This document shows, piece by piece, positions 23,901 through 32,633 of a DNA stretch of 40,583 nt. How positions within the stretch are numbered: the first letter of the stretch is position 1; the number at the start of each line of letters is the position of its first letter. Position numbers and translations under genes: made by a program. Source of the stretch: Candidatus Poribacteria bacterium (GTDB lineage Bacteria; Poribacteria; WGA-4E; WGA-3G); the NCBI GenBank assembly GCA_022820835.1, contig JAJEET010000146.1, positions 1-40,583 on the forward strand, written 5' to 3'. Below the pieces are notes generated by a model that was not told where the DNA came from, did no database searches, and saw only the letters and a list, made by a program, of their open reading frames with translations.

Positions 23901-26780
23901 TCCGGTGTAAGATTCTGGTGTCTCTGCGATCTGCTCCGGTGTGCCTGTGGCGACGATCGTGCCACCGCCGACACCGCCTTCTGGTCCCAAGTCGATCAGA
24001 TAGTCTGCGGAATTGATAACCTCAAGGTTATGTTCAACGACGACAACGGTATTTCCGTCGTCAACGAGTCTGTGAAGGATCGTCAACAGTTTATTGACAT
24101 CATCAAAATGCAGCCCTGTTGTGGGTTCATCAAGGATATAAAGGGTTTTACCGGTTCCGCGTTTGGAGAGTTCTTTTGAAAGTTTAATGCGTTGTGCTTC
24201 ACCCCCCGAGAGTGTCGGTGCGGGTTGCCCGAGTTTAATGTAATCGAGACCGACATCGTGGAGGAGTCGCAACCCTCTTGCGATTCTCGGTATATCGGCA
24301 AAATGTTCGAGCGCGGTATCAATGTCCATTTCGAGGACTTCAGAGATATTTTTGCCTTTATATTTTATGCTGAGCGTTTCGCTGTTGAAGCGTTTCCCTT
24401 CGCAGACTTCGCATTCTACCCAGACATCGGAGAGCAGTCCCATATCGACTTTTTTCGCGCCGTTGCCGTTGCATGCTTCACATCTGCCGCCGCTAACGTT
24501 GAAGCTGAACCGTCCGGGTTTATAGCCACGGAGTTTCGAGTCCGGTAAGCCAGCGTAGAGTGTCCGAATTGCATCGAACACCTTTGTGTAGGTCGCAGCA
24601 TTGGAACGCGGTGTCCGTCCGATAGGTGCCATGTTGATGTTGATGATTTTGTCAATGACTTCGGAGATACGAACGTTTTTGTTTTTGATGACACCGCGTA
24701 TCTCGTCATAGTCCCCCGGCACAGTTTTCGCTTTCATGAGGTCGCGAGCGAGTGCGTTATAGAGAATATCGTGGATTAAGGAGCTCTTCCCGGAACCGCT
24801 GACCCCTGTCACACAGGAGAGGGTACCGATCGGTATTTTCGGACTAATCTCTTTAAGGTTGTTTTGCCGTGCGTTGCAAATCTGTATCCATTTATCTCCT
24901 GCCGGACGACGGGATTCGGGTTGGACAATTACTTTATCCCCACGGAGATACTGCGCCGTAAGCGAGCTGCTCTCCTTGATGAATTGCGCGGGTGTTCCGA
25001 TGTCTGTTATCTTACCGCCTTTAATTCCGGCTCCGGGGCCGAAATCGACGATCCAATCGGCGACTAGCATTGTTGCTTCATCGTGTTCAACAACAATAAC
25101 AGTGTTGCCTTGGTTCCTTAGATTTAGGAGTGTTGTGAGGAGCCCTGCGTGGTCGCGCGGATGTAACCCGATGCTTGGTTCATCAAGTACATAAGTGACA
25201 TCGCGTAACCCTGCCCCGACTTGGCTGGCGAGACGGATGCGCTGTGCTTCACCCCCGGAGAGCGTCGGTGCCGGACGTGCAAGCGTCAGGTATCCCAACC
25301 CGACCCCCATAAGGAAGCCGAGCCTGCCTCGAATTTCTTTCAGGAGTTCCTTGGCGATGAAGGCTTCGCGTTCTGGGAGTGTTACTTTGTTAAAGAATTC
25401 GGCTGCGTCCTGAATAGACATTTCGAGGATGTCGGTTATCGGTGTATCCGTTATCGTTACGGACTTTATCCACGGGTTCAGGCGGGTGCCGTCGCATTCC
25501 CTACACGTCATTTTGACGAAATGGTCAGGAAAATTGTCTTCGTCGGCATTAGCAGTGTCTCCGAGGTAGTATTTCTGTTCTTCGGCTGGGATGATCCCTC
25601 GGAAATGGACACGATGCTGTCGTCGCTGTTTTCGCCGCTTGTGTCTACTTTTGCCCGGTGTCGTAATTGTGAGGACAGCGTCCCCGGTGCCGTAAAGGAT
25701 TGCGTCTTGCTGTTCCTGTGTGAGTTCGTTCCAAGGGGTCTTAATGTTAAATCCGAGGTGTTTACCGACGGCTTCAGCGATGGCTTTTTCTGTGGCACGA
25801 TTCTGCTTGTTAAGAGGTCCCCATAGACTAACTGCGCCTTGCATGATGGAGAGCGTTTCATCAGGGATGATTGACCTCGGTGAAACACCCATCCGCACGC
25901 CTAAACCTCTGCAGGTTTCGCACATCCCGTCAGGATTGTTAAAAGAGAAATGACGTGGTTCCGGCTTCACAAAACTAATCCCGCACTCCAAGCAAGTATA
26001 GTTTTTACTAAAGATGCGATCGTCTTCCTCTGGCAGGAAAGGTGATACCTCGCTTTCAGCCGAAACAGTTTGGACCAGCATGATTCCCTCACCGCGTGCG
26101 AGTGCTGTGTCTACTGCTTGGGTTACCCGTGCCTCAACCCCTTCCTTAATGACGATTCTGTCAATGACGAGGTCAATATTGTGACGTTGGTTGCGGCTGA
26201 GTGCGAAACCCGGACGGAGTTCGTGTATCTCGCCATCCACTCGCAATCTTGCAAAACCTGCTTTTCGGAAGTCCTCGAATTCTTTTTCGTGTGCGCCGCG
26301 TGTGCCTCTGGCGATAGGTGCCAAAACGATGAGCCTTGTGCGGTCAGGGTAGTCGAGAAGCGTTTTAACAATATCCGCCTCGGTTTGTGAACCGACTTCA
26401 CCTCCGCATTCGACACAATGTAATTGCCCGACGCGGGCATAGAGGACACGGAGATAGTCATAAATCTCTGTTACGGTGGCGACTGTTGAACGCGGGTTAT
26501 GTCCTGTTGATCCTTGGTTGATAGCGATAGAAGGGGAGAGCCCGATGATTTCGTCTACGTCCGGTTTCCCGAGCTGCCCTAAAAATTGGCGTGCGTAAGC
26601 GGAGAGCGATTCGATGTATCGTCGCTGTCCCTCGGCATAGACGGTGTCAATTGCGAGTGAGGATTTGCCGGACCCACTAACACCGGTGAAGACGATGAGT
26701 TTGTCTTTTGGGAGTTGGATATCAATATTTCTTAAGTTGTGTTCTCGCGCACCTTGTACGTGAATCGCCTCTTCTGTCAT
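20967..26780 (-). CDS. uvrA: Double-length UvrA (two fused UvrA units), 1937 aa
   Basis: UvrA is the damage-sensing ATPase of nucleotide excision repair and normally a dimer of about 940-aa chains. Here two complete units are joined in one chain. Four Walker A motifs are visible: VSGSGKSSLAIDTVYAEG, VSGSGKSSLIHDIL, VSGSGKTSLALDTIYAEG and VSGCGKSSLVEGTL, with three LSGGEAQR and one LSGGEMRR signatures. Zinc-finger pairs (CLECG...CETC, CEAC...CEVC, CASCG...CVTC, CHVC...CEAC) occur in the expected places in both halves. Similar fused forms are known in Chlamydia. AAGGAAT precedes the ATG. The last codons and TAG stop come from the end of the MITE, so the original C terminus may have been longer. 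Confidence 0.95.
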   Translation of the reverse strand: MTEEAIHVQGAREHNLRNIDIQLPKDKLIVFTGVSGSGKSSLAIDTVYAEGQRRYIESLSAYARQFLGQLGKPDVDEIIGLSPSIAINQGSTGHNPRSTVATVTEIYDYLRVLYARVGQLHCVECGGEVGSQTEADIVKTLLDYPDRTRLIVLAPIARGTRGAHEKEFEDFRKAGFARLRVDGEIHELRPGFALSRNQRHNIDLVIDRIVIKEGVEARVTQAVDTALARGEGIMLVQTVSAESEVSPFLPEEDDRIFSKNYTCLECGISFVKPEPRHFSFNNPDGMCETCRGLGVRMGVSPRSIIPDETLSIMQGAVSLWGPLNKQNRATEKAIAEAVGKHLGFNIKTPWNELTQEQQDAILYGTGDAVLTITTPGKSRHKRRKQRRQHRVHFRGIIPAEEQKYYLGDTANADEDNFPDHFVKMTCRECDGTRLNPWIKSVTITDTPITDILEMSIQDAAEFFNKVTLPEREAFIAKELLKEIRGRLGFLMGVGLGYLTLARPAPTLSGGEAQRIRLASQVGAGLRDVTYVLDEPSIGLHPRDHAGLLTTLLNLRNQGNTVIVVEHDEATMLVADWIVDFGPGAGIKGGKITDIGTPAQFIKESSSLTAQYLRGDKVIVQPESRRPAGDKWIQICNARQNNLKEISPKIPIGTLSCVTGVSGSGKSSLIHDILYNALARDLMKAKTVPGDYDEIRGVIKNKNVRISEVIDKIININMAPIGRTPRSNAATYTKVFDAIRTLYAGLPDSKLRGYKPGRFSFNVSGGRCEACNGNGAKKVDMGLLSDVWVECEVCEGKRFNSETLSIKYKGKNISEVLEMDIDTALEHFADIPRIARGLRLLHDVGLDYIKLGQPAPTLSGGEAQRIKLSKELSKRGTGKTLYILDEPTTGLHFDDVNKLLTILHRLVDDGNTVVVVEHNLEVINSADYLIDLGPEGGVGGGTIVATGTPEQIAETPESYTGQALRGDFDIWRDAKRRLMKPPVLSTEGADVFAQQQETRTAIAVQGATENNLKNVDIDIPHRKMTALTGVSGSGKTSLALDTIYAEGQRRYIETLSTYARQFIGQMEKPKVSKIEGLSPAIAISHANAGQNPRSTVATITEIHDGLRTLYARWGKPYCPDCLIEVRPQSAEEIAEKVFELYAEKRVDVLAPLTNFMLLPDAEEGAVRGKIIDINASESAYGLKGNEDYADVFNRLQRAGFARVQIDNEIHRLDEVPRLSKTIRHEIFIVIDRVELVDEEKSRFTEAVELALVQSGGFVLIQETLASTRTATRTNRSKQQRTKKTAHETPVKNFFSEHAMCASCGNNFGQLTPRHFSFNNKVGACVTCDGRGMNVHPPHDRCPSCHGTRLKPFPSYVMFEDTTISELMEMSITETIEFLNTRLKQIETEINDGSRNGKDDLTAAKGVSTSRATHPALHVHTSPEFEAEVLHQIQIRLQFLENIGLGYLALDRGAPTLSGGEMRRIQLASQLGSGLTGVTYILDEPSIGLHPRDQERLISALKELRDIGNSVLVVEHDRDTILAADHVIDFGPNAGKSGGEVIATGAPETFTHKPTDTEKTSVKSLTQAYLSNEVEIPVPKTRREGTGKQLALYGAKTNNLKDIDVKFPIGTLTCVTGVSGCGKSSLVEGTLKPALESRNTIKADNARDRLYTHYLSDREREPVPNDYGTPEYRSIRGVSHIKRLINVDQKAIGETPRSNPATYTDLFTKIRELFAEQNDAKMRGFGIGMFSFNLASGQCHVCEGHRFNRVEMHFLPDVWMPCEACNGTGYSQETLEIRYNDKNIAEVLDMTVDEALEFFSDHSRIRRTLQMLADVGLGYIQLGQSAPTLSGGEAQRVKLAKELARRTTGSTLYIMDEPTTGLHFDDIQKLLKVLNRLVDAGNTIIAVEHNIDIIKSADWLIDLGPEGSKNGGEVVAMGTPEDVAKVQESHTARFLREVL

Positions 26781-26794
26781 TTTTTAATTATTCC

Positions 26795-26831
26795 TTGCGG
26801 TTCGTTCAGGCGGATTGGGACATTCTTGTTC
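26795..26831. repeat. 37-bp direct repeat, copy 1 (between era and uvrA)
   Basis: This matches 26876-26912 at 34 of 37 positions in the same orientation, 81 bp apart. It occupies the leader region just upstream of the uvrA ATG on the minus strand. Confidence 0.75.
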
Positions 26832-26875
26832 TTTTGCGTATATTCGCCTGTACTGTTGTTGCAGGCTACAATTCG

Positions 26876-26912
26876 TTGCGGTTCGTTCAGGCGGATTAGG
26901 ACGTTTTTGTTC
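26876..26912. repeat. 37-bp direct repeat, copy 2
   Basis: This is the second copy of the 26795-26831 repeat. The pair fills most of the 141-bp gap between uvrA and era. No open reading frame or T-tailed hairpin was seen in that gap. Confidence 0.75.
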
Positions 26913-26921
26913 CTTACGAAG

Positions 26922-27839
26922 TTAAATATCTGCAAAACCGCCTAACTCTTTAAGTTGGCGGACATCTCTGCGCCAGTTGGCTTTGACTGTTACATACAGT
27001 TCTAAAAAGACGCGGGTATCTAAAAATCTTTCGATATCAGGTCGCGCAAGTTGACCGATGCGTTTGATGAGTTTACCACTTTTACCGATGATAATTTGCT
27101 TCTGTGTCTGTCGTTCTGCATAAACGATGGCACGGATATAGATGATCTCTTCCGATTTATTTGTCTGTCGCTTCTCAAATTCTTCGACGACAACAGCGGA
27201 CGCGTAGGGAATCTCGCGTTTCGTCACGAGCATAATTTTTTCACGGACGGTTTCTGCGATGAAAAAACGTTCAGGGAGATCGCTGAGTTGATCTTTAGGA
27301 AAATAGAGCGGTCCGAGCGATAAGTAGTCTTCGATCTGTTCAAGAAGGACGGAAACACCGTCAGCGTTTAGTGCGGAGATCGGGATAATGTGTGCGAATT
27401 CAAATTTTTGGCTGTATTCCTCAAAGAGCGGGAGTAGGGTCGGTTTATCGATGATATCTACTTTATTGAGTACGAGGATTGTTGTCTGTTTGGTGCGCTT
27501 GAGCCGTTTTAGGATCGTGTCTTCGATGTCTGGGTTTCGGTGCGCGGCATCGACGACGAAAAGCACGACATCGGCATCTCCGAGCGCGCCGTACGCCGTC
27601 CTGACCATTTCGCTCTGTAGGCGATACTTCGGGTTCATCAACCCGGGGGTATCGACGAAAATGATTTGACAGGTGTCGGTGGTGTGGATACCACGTATCT
27701 GGTTGCGTGTCGTCTGCGGTTTCGGTGTGACGATGGCTAATTTTTGCCCCAGAATGGTGTTCAGGAGCGTCGATTTCCCGACGTTTGGGGCACCGATAAT
27801 GCTAACGTAGCCAGATTTGAAGTTTTGGATTTCGTTCAT
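26922..27839 (-). CDS. era: GTPase Era
   Basis: Era binds 16S rRNA during small-subunit assembly. With the ATG at 27839 (MNEIQNFKSGYVSIIG) the protein is 305 aa, the family's usual size; the frame runs 30 codons further but those residues match nothing in Era. GTPase motifs are in order: GAPNVGKST (G1), a T in TTRNQIRGI (G2), DTPGL (G3), NKVD (G4) and SALN (G5). The C-terminal KH domain carries ERQTQKQIIIGKSGKLIKRIG, the RNA-binding GxxG loop, and the ending V-K-V-like TVKANWRRDVRQLKELGF-type tail. The ribosome site is weak. Confidence 0.95.
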   Translation of the reverse strand: MNEIQNFKSGYVSIIGAPNVGKSTLLNTILGQKLAIVTPKPQTTRNQIRGIHTTDTCQIIFVDTPGLMNPKYRLQSEMVRTAYGALGDADVVLFVVDAAHRNPDIEDTILKRLKRTKQTTILVLNKVDIIDKPTLLPLFEEYSQKFEFAHIIPISALNADGVSVLLEQIEDYLSLGPLYFPKDQLSDLPERFFIAETVREKIMLVTKREIPYASAVVVEEFEKRQTNKSEEIIYIRAIVYAERQTQKQIIIGKSGKLIKRIGQLARPDIERFLDTRVFLELYVTVKANWRRDVRQLKELGGFADI

Positions 27840-27938
27840 AATTCTTGAAGATAGAAGCGTTGTGATGCCCTTCAAAGCAGAGAATGCGGAATAGTATAAG
27901 GTTTCCAATTCAAGCCGACGGAGTCTCATCGCGCGTTT

Positions 27939-28208
27939 CTAAGACTCCACTGTAGGTTTTAAGGATTCTTCAATGCGTTCACCAATCCATTCCTGAATTA
28001 AGGCACGTGGAGAGATGCCGCGCGCCTTCGCCATTGTGTTAACCACTGTAGCCTCTTTTGGTGTTAGTGGGACGGTGACTCCGGGCTGAAAAACAGGCTC
28101 ATGGACCTCTTCAAGCTCGTCCTCAAAATCAGTTAAGTCGTGTGTATCCCAGAACTCGGCGAGTTCCCGAATTGAATCTGTTTTTGGAATTTTCTCGTTT
28201 ACTCTCAT
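27939..28208 (-). CDS. CopG-type antitoxin (CopG_antitoxin family)
   Basis: The ATG at 28208 is preferred because GGAAG lies just before it; an upstream ATG at 28220 is also in frame. The 89-aa product has the family's N-terminal pattern IPKTDSIRELAEFWDTHDLTD and a C-terminal ribbon-helix-helix-like segment (VPLTPKEATVVNTMAKARGISPRALIQEWIGERI). Such proteins repress their own operon and neutralise a BrnT-like RNase. No toxin gene lies beside it: the flanks are era and a 225-bp gap. It may be an orphan antitoxin. The end lies 99 bp from era, on the same strand. Confidence 0.75.
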   Translation of the reverse strand: MRVNEKIPKTDSIRELAEFWDTHDLTDFEDELEEVHEPVFQPGVTVPLTPKEATVVNTMAKARGISPRALIQEWIGERIEESLKPTVES

Positions 28209-28433
28209 AACTTCTTCCATATCGCGACTATATAACCACTTTATTAGAATAGCACAGTACGAATAGTTAATTCAAATTAAAATTCAAAAATGCGTCCAAT
28301 GATTAGCAGAGATATTTCGCTTTAAGGATTTATTAGATTTCTCGCTTTTAAGGCATTCGCGTCTTTACACAGCGGAATCCGACGTTATTTCTTTGCTGCT
28401 AAAAATGCAGCTGTAATAACTTCAGCAATGGTT

Positions 28434-28757
28434 TTAGATGCTCACGTTCACAACTTCGCCCTTCTTGAGAGTTTTCAGTATGGAATTAACTTGAGGAATC
28501 AGCGGTGCGAGGTCTTCATCACGGTTACTATCGGCTTTCAACAGGATAATACCGATCTGGATTGACTCCAAGTTTTGTTGGTATGGAATGCTTCCATCCA
28601 TTGTGATAAAGGCATCGAATTCATTCGCTGCTAAGCGTAGGAGTTCCCCATTTTCCTTTCCTGTCCAATCCCGATAACTAACTGTGATAACTTCAATTGG
28701 ATTTTCAAAAAGTTGTCGTAGTGTATGGGGTAGGTTCTCATCAAGCAACACGCGCAT
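28434..28757 (-). CDS. DUF5615 PIN-like toxin
   Basis: The 107-aa protein begins MRVLLDENLPHTLRQLF, the typical DUF5615/Mut7-C start with catalytic D6 and E7, and contains DAFITMDGSIPYQQNL with the second acidic site. These PIN-like RNases are the toxin half of DUF433/DUF5615 modules. The ATG lies inside the 3' end of the DUF433 gene (17-bp overlap), so translation is coupled. The 213 bp after it hold no gene that I recognise. Confidence 0.85.
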   Translation of the reverse strand: MRVLLDENLPHTLRQLFENPIEVITVSYRDWTGKENGELLRLAANEFDAFITMDGSIPYQQNLESIQIGIILLKADSNRDEDLAPLIPQVNSILKTLKKGEVVNVSI

Positions 28758-28956
28758 CCACGAACTCCAAAGTCATTTTCAAGTAAGCAACTGCTTGCTC
28801 ACGCGACACGGTCGGGAAGTGGTCAAGAAATTTATTGAGTGAATCTCCTGCAGCAAGGTGCTGAATTAGACTTTCAACCGGAACACGAGTGCCAGCGAAA
28901 ACCAGCCTGCCATTCATAATCCGTGGATTTTGGGAGACAATTTGTTCCTTCTTCAT
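28741..28956 (-). CDS. DUF433 antitoxin
   Basis: The 71-aa protein has the DUF433 pattern: NPRIMNGRLVFAGTRVPVESLIQHLAAGDSLNKFLDHFPTVSREQAVAYL, a winged-helix-like fold that binds DNA and its partner toxin. It overlaps the DUF5615 gene by 17 bp, the usual antitoxin-first order. A perfect extended -10 element lies upstream at 28998-29006. Confidence 0.85.
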   Translation of the reverse strand: MKKEQIVSQNPRIMNGRLVFAGTRVPVESLIQHLAAGDSLNKFLDHFPTVSREQAVAYLKMTLEFVDARVA

Positions 28957-28997
28957 AGCATGTTTTACCTATATTGATTCGGTTTCACATCAAGTTT

Positions 28998-29006
28998 ATT
29001 ATAGCA
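28998..29006 (-). promoter_or_regulatory. Extended -10 promoter element for the DUF433/DUF5615 pair
   Basis: The minus strand reads TGCTATAAT, a perfect TGnTATAAT extended -10, ending 42 bp before the DUF433 ATG. No good -35 is seen, which extended -10 promoters do not require. Confidence 0.45.
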
Positions 29007-29054
29007 TATCGCTTGCAATTTGCTAAAGTAGAATTTACGGACTGTTTCGGGTTG

Positions 29055-29669
29055 TTATGCGTTCTGTTCTTCGATTTGATGGAGTGCTTCGCTGATGTAG
29101 CGGCGGATCCATTCGCTTTCGGTGGCTTCTTCGAGTGCCTTGAGGGCGGAGACGGCTTGCGGGTTCCCAATCCTACCTAAAGCGACAATTGCGGCGGCGG
29201 AGACACCTCTATCGCTGTCTGCTATGCTATAGATCAGTGCTTCTATGATCTGGAGCGGTGGTGTTGAAAACCGGTCTTCGCTGAGTCCTAATTCGCCGAG
29301 TGCGATGGCGGCGGCGCATCGCATGTCTGCTTCTTCGTCTTGTAGGAACGGGATTAGTACCTCAACGGCGCGGGTATCCCGAATCTTTCCGAGCGAGGAG
29401 ATGGCGAAGCGGCGGACGGTGGTGTTGTTATCGGTTAAGGCATTGATAAGCGGAGCAACGGCATGTCCATCACCGATACCTCCTAATCCTTCGGCTGCGT
29501 AGGCACGCATCTCAGCGGATTCTGACCGTAGTTTTCGCAGCAACACGTGTGTCGGGATGTACCGCCAATTCCGGACGGGACCATCTCGATGTAGGATCCA
29601 ACCGATGAATTTACGAACTTTTTGCTGGGGCGACTGGTTTGAGGCAGAGCCTGCGGTTTCGCTGGTCAT
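29055..29669 (-). CDS. HEAT-repeat protein (PBS-lyase-like repeats), 204 aa
   Basis: After a polar N-terminal 40 residues come about five helical repeats: MRAYAAEGLGGIGDGHAVAPLINAL, VRRFAISSLGKIRDTRAVEVLIPFL, MRCAAAIALGELG, VSAAAIVALGRIGNPQAVSALKAL and a final IRRYISEALHQIE. This is the PBS-lyase HEAT pattern, which acts as a protein-binding scaffold. No signal peptide is present, so it is cytoplasmic. GAGGTG precedes the ATG. The partner is unknown and the neighbours (toxin-antitoxin genes) do not reveal it. Confidence 0.85.
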   Translation of the reverse strand: MTSETAGSASNQSPQQKVRKFIGWILHRDGPVRNWRYIPTHVLLRKLRSESAEMRAYAAEGLGGIGDGHAVAPLINALTDNNTTVRRFAISSLGKIRDTRAVEVLIPFLQDEEADMRCAAAIALGELGLSEDRFSTPPLQIIEALIYSIADSDRGVSAAAIVALGRIGNPQAVSALKALEEATESEWIRRYISEALHQIEEQNA

Positions 29670-29751
29670 GGTGCCACCTCGCTTATGATTACATATCCGA
29701 AGCGATTTGTTGACTTAAAATTCGCAGATGAATTTGTTTTGTAATATCGGG

Positions 29752-30006
29752 TTAGGAATTAATCAATCTCTCATATTCGTCGTGTTTACCGATCCAAACC
29801 CATGTGAAATCACTTCCATCTTTAGTTGCAAGTGCTCTATAATCTTGCCCTACGCGCGCTGCCCAATAGTTCCCAACTTTTTTAAAATGAAGGGATAGAT
29901 GTCGTGGGTTTACTAAGAGCAGACGGAAATTCTCTCTTGCGACTTTTTGTACGTGTTCTGGAAGTTGCTCAAAATATTTCCAGAAGCGCGGTGTCGTTCT
30001 GTGCAC
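29752..30006 (-). CDS. RelE/ParE-family toxin
   Basis: The 84-aa protein (GTG start at 30006) has the compact RelE/ParE fold pattern: RFWKYFEQLPEHVQKVARENFRLLLVNP, then LHFKKVGNYWAARVGQDYRAL and a final WIGKHDEYERLI, where the basic and tyrosine residues of mRNA-interferase members lie. It begins directly at the stop codon of the antitoxin gene, so the two are translated together. Cellular target (mRNA or gyrase) cannot be told from sequence alone. Confidence 0.8.
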   Translation of the reverse strand: MHRTTPRFWKYFEQLPEHVQKVARENFRLLLVNPRHLSLHFKKVGNYWAARVGQDYRALATKDGSDFTWVWIGKHDEYERLINS

Positions 30007-30216
30007 CTAAAGATCCTCAAGATTCTTAAGTGTCCCTTTTTTCTTTGCTTCGAGTGCCTCGTCGATTAAAAAATCCAATTTTCCGGCGTTTGAATCGGCT
30101 TCGATTTGCTGATCCCATTCGTCCTTGTCTAACTCGTTGAGCCATTGTCTCAATAGCTGATAATCGGTTTTGGAGAGGGCCAGAATATCTTCTTGAATTT
30201 TTATAATGTTTGTCAC
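30007..30216 (-). CDS. Cognate antitoxin, 69 aa
   Basis: The start is taken as the GTG at 30216, with GAGGAG eight bases before it; the frame stays open to 30372 but that part looks non-coding. The acidic, helical product (ILALSKTDYQLLRQWLNELDKDEWDQQIEADSNAGKLDFLIDEALEAKKKG) matches the antitoxins that precede RelE/ParE toxins, whose C-terminal helices wrap the toxin. Its TAG is followed immediately by the toxin's GTG. Confidence 0.75.
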   Translation of the reverse strand: MTNIIKIQEDILALSKTDYQLLRQWLNELDKDEWDQQIEADSNAGKLDFLIDEALEAKKKGTLKNLEDL

Positions 30217-30374
30217 TGTATGTTCTCCTCTGTCTGGGACAATTTCATGTACCTGAATTGGAACCTGAACGAAATTATTATACCATAAAAGACATCTAAA
30301 TAGTAATTTTTTTTCTGTCATGCTCACGTCAGGCGTTCTGCGAATGACAGAGCACCAGATGGATTTGGACAAGA

Positions 30375-31568
30375 TTACAGGCTGATACCTAATTCTTTTG
30401 CGATGGTATAGACATCCTTATCGCCTCTACCGGAAAGGCATACGACGATGACCTTCTCTTTACCGAGTTTCGGTGCAAGTTCCCGCAGATAGGCGATGGC
30501 GTGTGCGGATTCTAATGCCGGTATGATACCCTCTGTTTCCGATAACAGTTGGAAGCCTTCCACTGCCTCTGTATCGGTGATCGGGACGTATTCCGCTCGA
30601 CCGGTTTCACGGTAGAAACTGTGTTCGGGGCCGACACCGGGGTAATCTAATCCGGCGGAGATTGAGTGTGCGGGGGTTATCTGTCCATCATCTTCTTGTA
30701 ATAGGTAGCACTTAGCACCGTGAAAGACACCGACGCTGCCAGCAGTGAGCGGTGCGGCGTGTCGTCCGCTACGGATGCTTTCACCGGCGGCTTCTACGCC
30801 GATCATTCGGACGGATTCATCGGCATAGAACGGGTAGAACATACCGAGCGAATTGCTGCCTCCGCCGACACAAGCGACGACGCAGTCCGGTAACTTGCCT
30901 TCCTGCTTTAAGATTTGTGCTCTCGCCTCGTCGCCGATGATGGCTTGGAAATCACGGACGATCATCGGATACGGGTGCGCACCGACGACGGAACCGAGCA
31001 GCAGATACGTCGTGCGGACGTTCGTGACCCAGTCTCGGAAGCAGGCGTTGATTGCATCTTTGAGCGTACGGGAACCGGAGTTAACCGGCACGACTTTTGT
31101 TCCCATGAGCTGCATTCTGAAGACGTTGAGTGCCTGCCGCTCTATGTCTTCCTCACCCATATAGACTTCGCATTCCATATCGAATTTTGCGGCGACGGTG
31201 GCTGTCGCTACACCGTGTTGTCCGGCACCGGTTTCAGCGATGATGCGTTTTTTGCCCATCCATCGTGCGAGGAGGATTTGACCGATGGCACTGTTGATTT
31301 TATGCGCGCCTGTATGGTTGAGGTCTTCGCGTTTGAGGTATATCTTTGCGCCACCGAGGGTCTCCGTCAGACGTTCGGCGTAATAGAGTGGGTTGGGTCG
31401 TCCGACATATTCGCGGAGATAATATCGGAATTCTTCTTGGAAATCCGTGTTATCTTTGAGTTGGGTGTATGCGTCTTCGAGTTCTAAGAGTGCGGGCATC
31501 AGGGTTTCGGGGACATATCTGCCTCCGAATTGTCCGAAATGCCCTGTCGCGTCAGGTAATTGTTGCAT
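30375..31568 (-). CDS. trpB: Tryptophan synthase beta chain
   Basis: TrpB condenses indole and serine to tryptophan using PLP. The 397-aa form from the ATG at 31568 ([23 protein letters not shown]) is standard and has GGAG upstream; nine extra codons to 31595 have no support. Landmarks: the PLP lysine K90 in [25 protein letters not shown], the phosphate loop [10 protein letters not shown], and the C-terminal [11 protein letters not shown]. No trpA or other trp gene is in the window, so it is a stand-alone copy here, 37 bp after the dehydrogenase gene on the same strand. Loss of partner regulation is possible. Confidence 0.95.
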   Translation of the reverse strand: MQQLPDATGHFGQFGGRYVPETLMPALLELEDAYTQLKDNTDFQEEFRYYLREYVGRPNPLYYAERLTETLGGAKIYLKREDLNHTGAHKINSAIGQILLARWMGKKRIIAETGAGQHGVATATVAAKFDMECEVYMGEEDIERQALNVFRMQLMGTKVVPVNSGSRTLKDAINACFRDWVTNVRTTYLLLGSVVGAHPYPMIVRDFQAIIGDEARAQILKQEGKLPDCVVACVGGGSNSLGMFYPFYADESVRMIGVEAAGESIRSGRHAAPLTAGSVGVFHGAKCYLLQEDDGQITPAHSISAGLDYPGVGPEHSFYRETGRAEYVPITDTEAVEGFQLLSETEGIIPALESAHAIAYLRELAPKLGKEKVIVVCLSGRGDKDVYTIAKELGISL

Positions 31569-31605
31569 GTGAGTTCTCCAATGATTATAGCACAATATGG
31601 TGTGC

Positions 31606-32631
31606 CTACTCCTTTAATGATTTTGCGCGGAGGTTTGGTTGCTTCAAGACCGATGGGTTAACAACGGATTCCGGCAGTTTTCCGGTTAGCACTTGCGCCA
31701 CACATCTCGCAGCGGTGACCTCCAGTTCAAGGATTGCGTCTTCTGAGACAAACGCGGCGTGCGGTGTAACGACGACGTTTTCAAGCGTTAGGAGTTCAGT
31801 GTCCGATTCAGGGGGTTCGGTTTCCAGCACGTCTAAACCTGCCCCGGCGATGTCTCCGTTTCGGAGTGCAGCTGCGAGTGCAGCAGTGTCTACGATGCCG
31901 CCGCGTGCCGTGTTGATTAAGAACGCTGTCGGTTTCATTGCCCGGAATTCGGCGACGCTGAATAGGTGTTCCGTTTCGGCTGTCAGCGGCGTGTGAATCG
32001 TGATAAAGTCAGACGTTGCAAGGAGTTCTTGAAACGAGACCTTTTGCGCGCCGTGTTGCCGGATGCGTTCGGGATTCGTACGCGGCGAGCAGACGTTGAT
32101 GGTAAGTCCAAACGCTTTCGCTTTAGGAATTATCGCTTGCCCAATCCGTCCGAACCCTACGATGCCGAGTGTTTTGCCTCGGATCCTGTGCATCTTTGGT
32201 CCGATATTTTGGTCCCATACACCGTTTCTGATGGCGCGAGCAAAGCGTGGGATTTTCCTTGCACACGCCAGCAGGAGCCCCATGGCGTGGTCGGATACTT
32301 CGTCAATACAGTAAGCAGGGACATTCGTGACAACAATACCGTGTGCGGTGGCGGCTTCGACATCAATGTTGTCCAGTCCGATGCCATAGCGTGCGATGAC
32401 CTGACACTTCTTTGCAGCGGCGATGACGGGTTCACGCACTGGGTTCCAACAGGTGAGGATACCGTCCATTGTCGGTGCGAGTTTTTGAAGTTCTGCTGCG
32501 TCGCCAGTTTCCGCTGCGATGAGTTCCGCACCGATTTCAGCGAGGACTTGTCGTTCGGGTTCAATAGATGCCCATACATAGTCGGTGATGAGGGTTTTCC
32601 AGTTGTTCTGCATATTTCTGTGGGAAAACAC
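31606..32631 (-). CDS. D-2-hydroxyacid dehydrogenase (CtBP/phosphoglycerate dehydrogenase-like)
   Basis: The 341-aa enzyme would reduce a 2-keto acid or oxidise a D-2-hydroxyacid with NAD. The Rossmann motif is [12 protein letters not shown], followed by the catalytic Arg in NTARGGIVD, Glu in LETEPPESD and His in [13 protein letters not shown]. The GTG at 32631 is two bases after the stop of the GlcD-type gene; an internal ATG (residue 7) is an alternative start. The tight spacing with that oxidase, which handles 2-hydroxyacids, suggests the two work on related substrates. The exact substrate is not determinable. Confidence 0.9.
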   Translation of the reverse strand: MFSHRNMQNNWKTLITDYVWASIEPERQVLAEIGAELIAAETGDAAELQKLAPTMDGILTCWNPVREPVIAAAKKCQVIARYGIGLDNIDVEAATAHGIVVTNVPAYCIDEVSDHAMGLLLACARKIPRFARAIRNGVWDQNIGPKMHRIRGKTLGIVGFGRIGQAIIPKAKAFGLTINVCSPRTNPERIRQHGAQKVSFQELLATSDFITIHTPLTAETEHLFSVAEFRAMKPTAFLINTARGGIVDTAALAAALRNGDIAGAGLDVLETEPPESDTELLTLENVVVTPHAAFVSEDAILELEVTAARCVAQVLTGKLPESVVNPSVLKQPNLRAKSLKE

Positions 32632-32633
32632 GC

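Noticed and set aside
31584..31589. A perfect TATAAT just upstream of trpB as its promoter.
   Set aside because: There is no -35 at the right distance, and the implied start would fall on the ribosome site itself.
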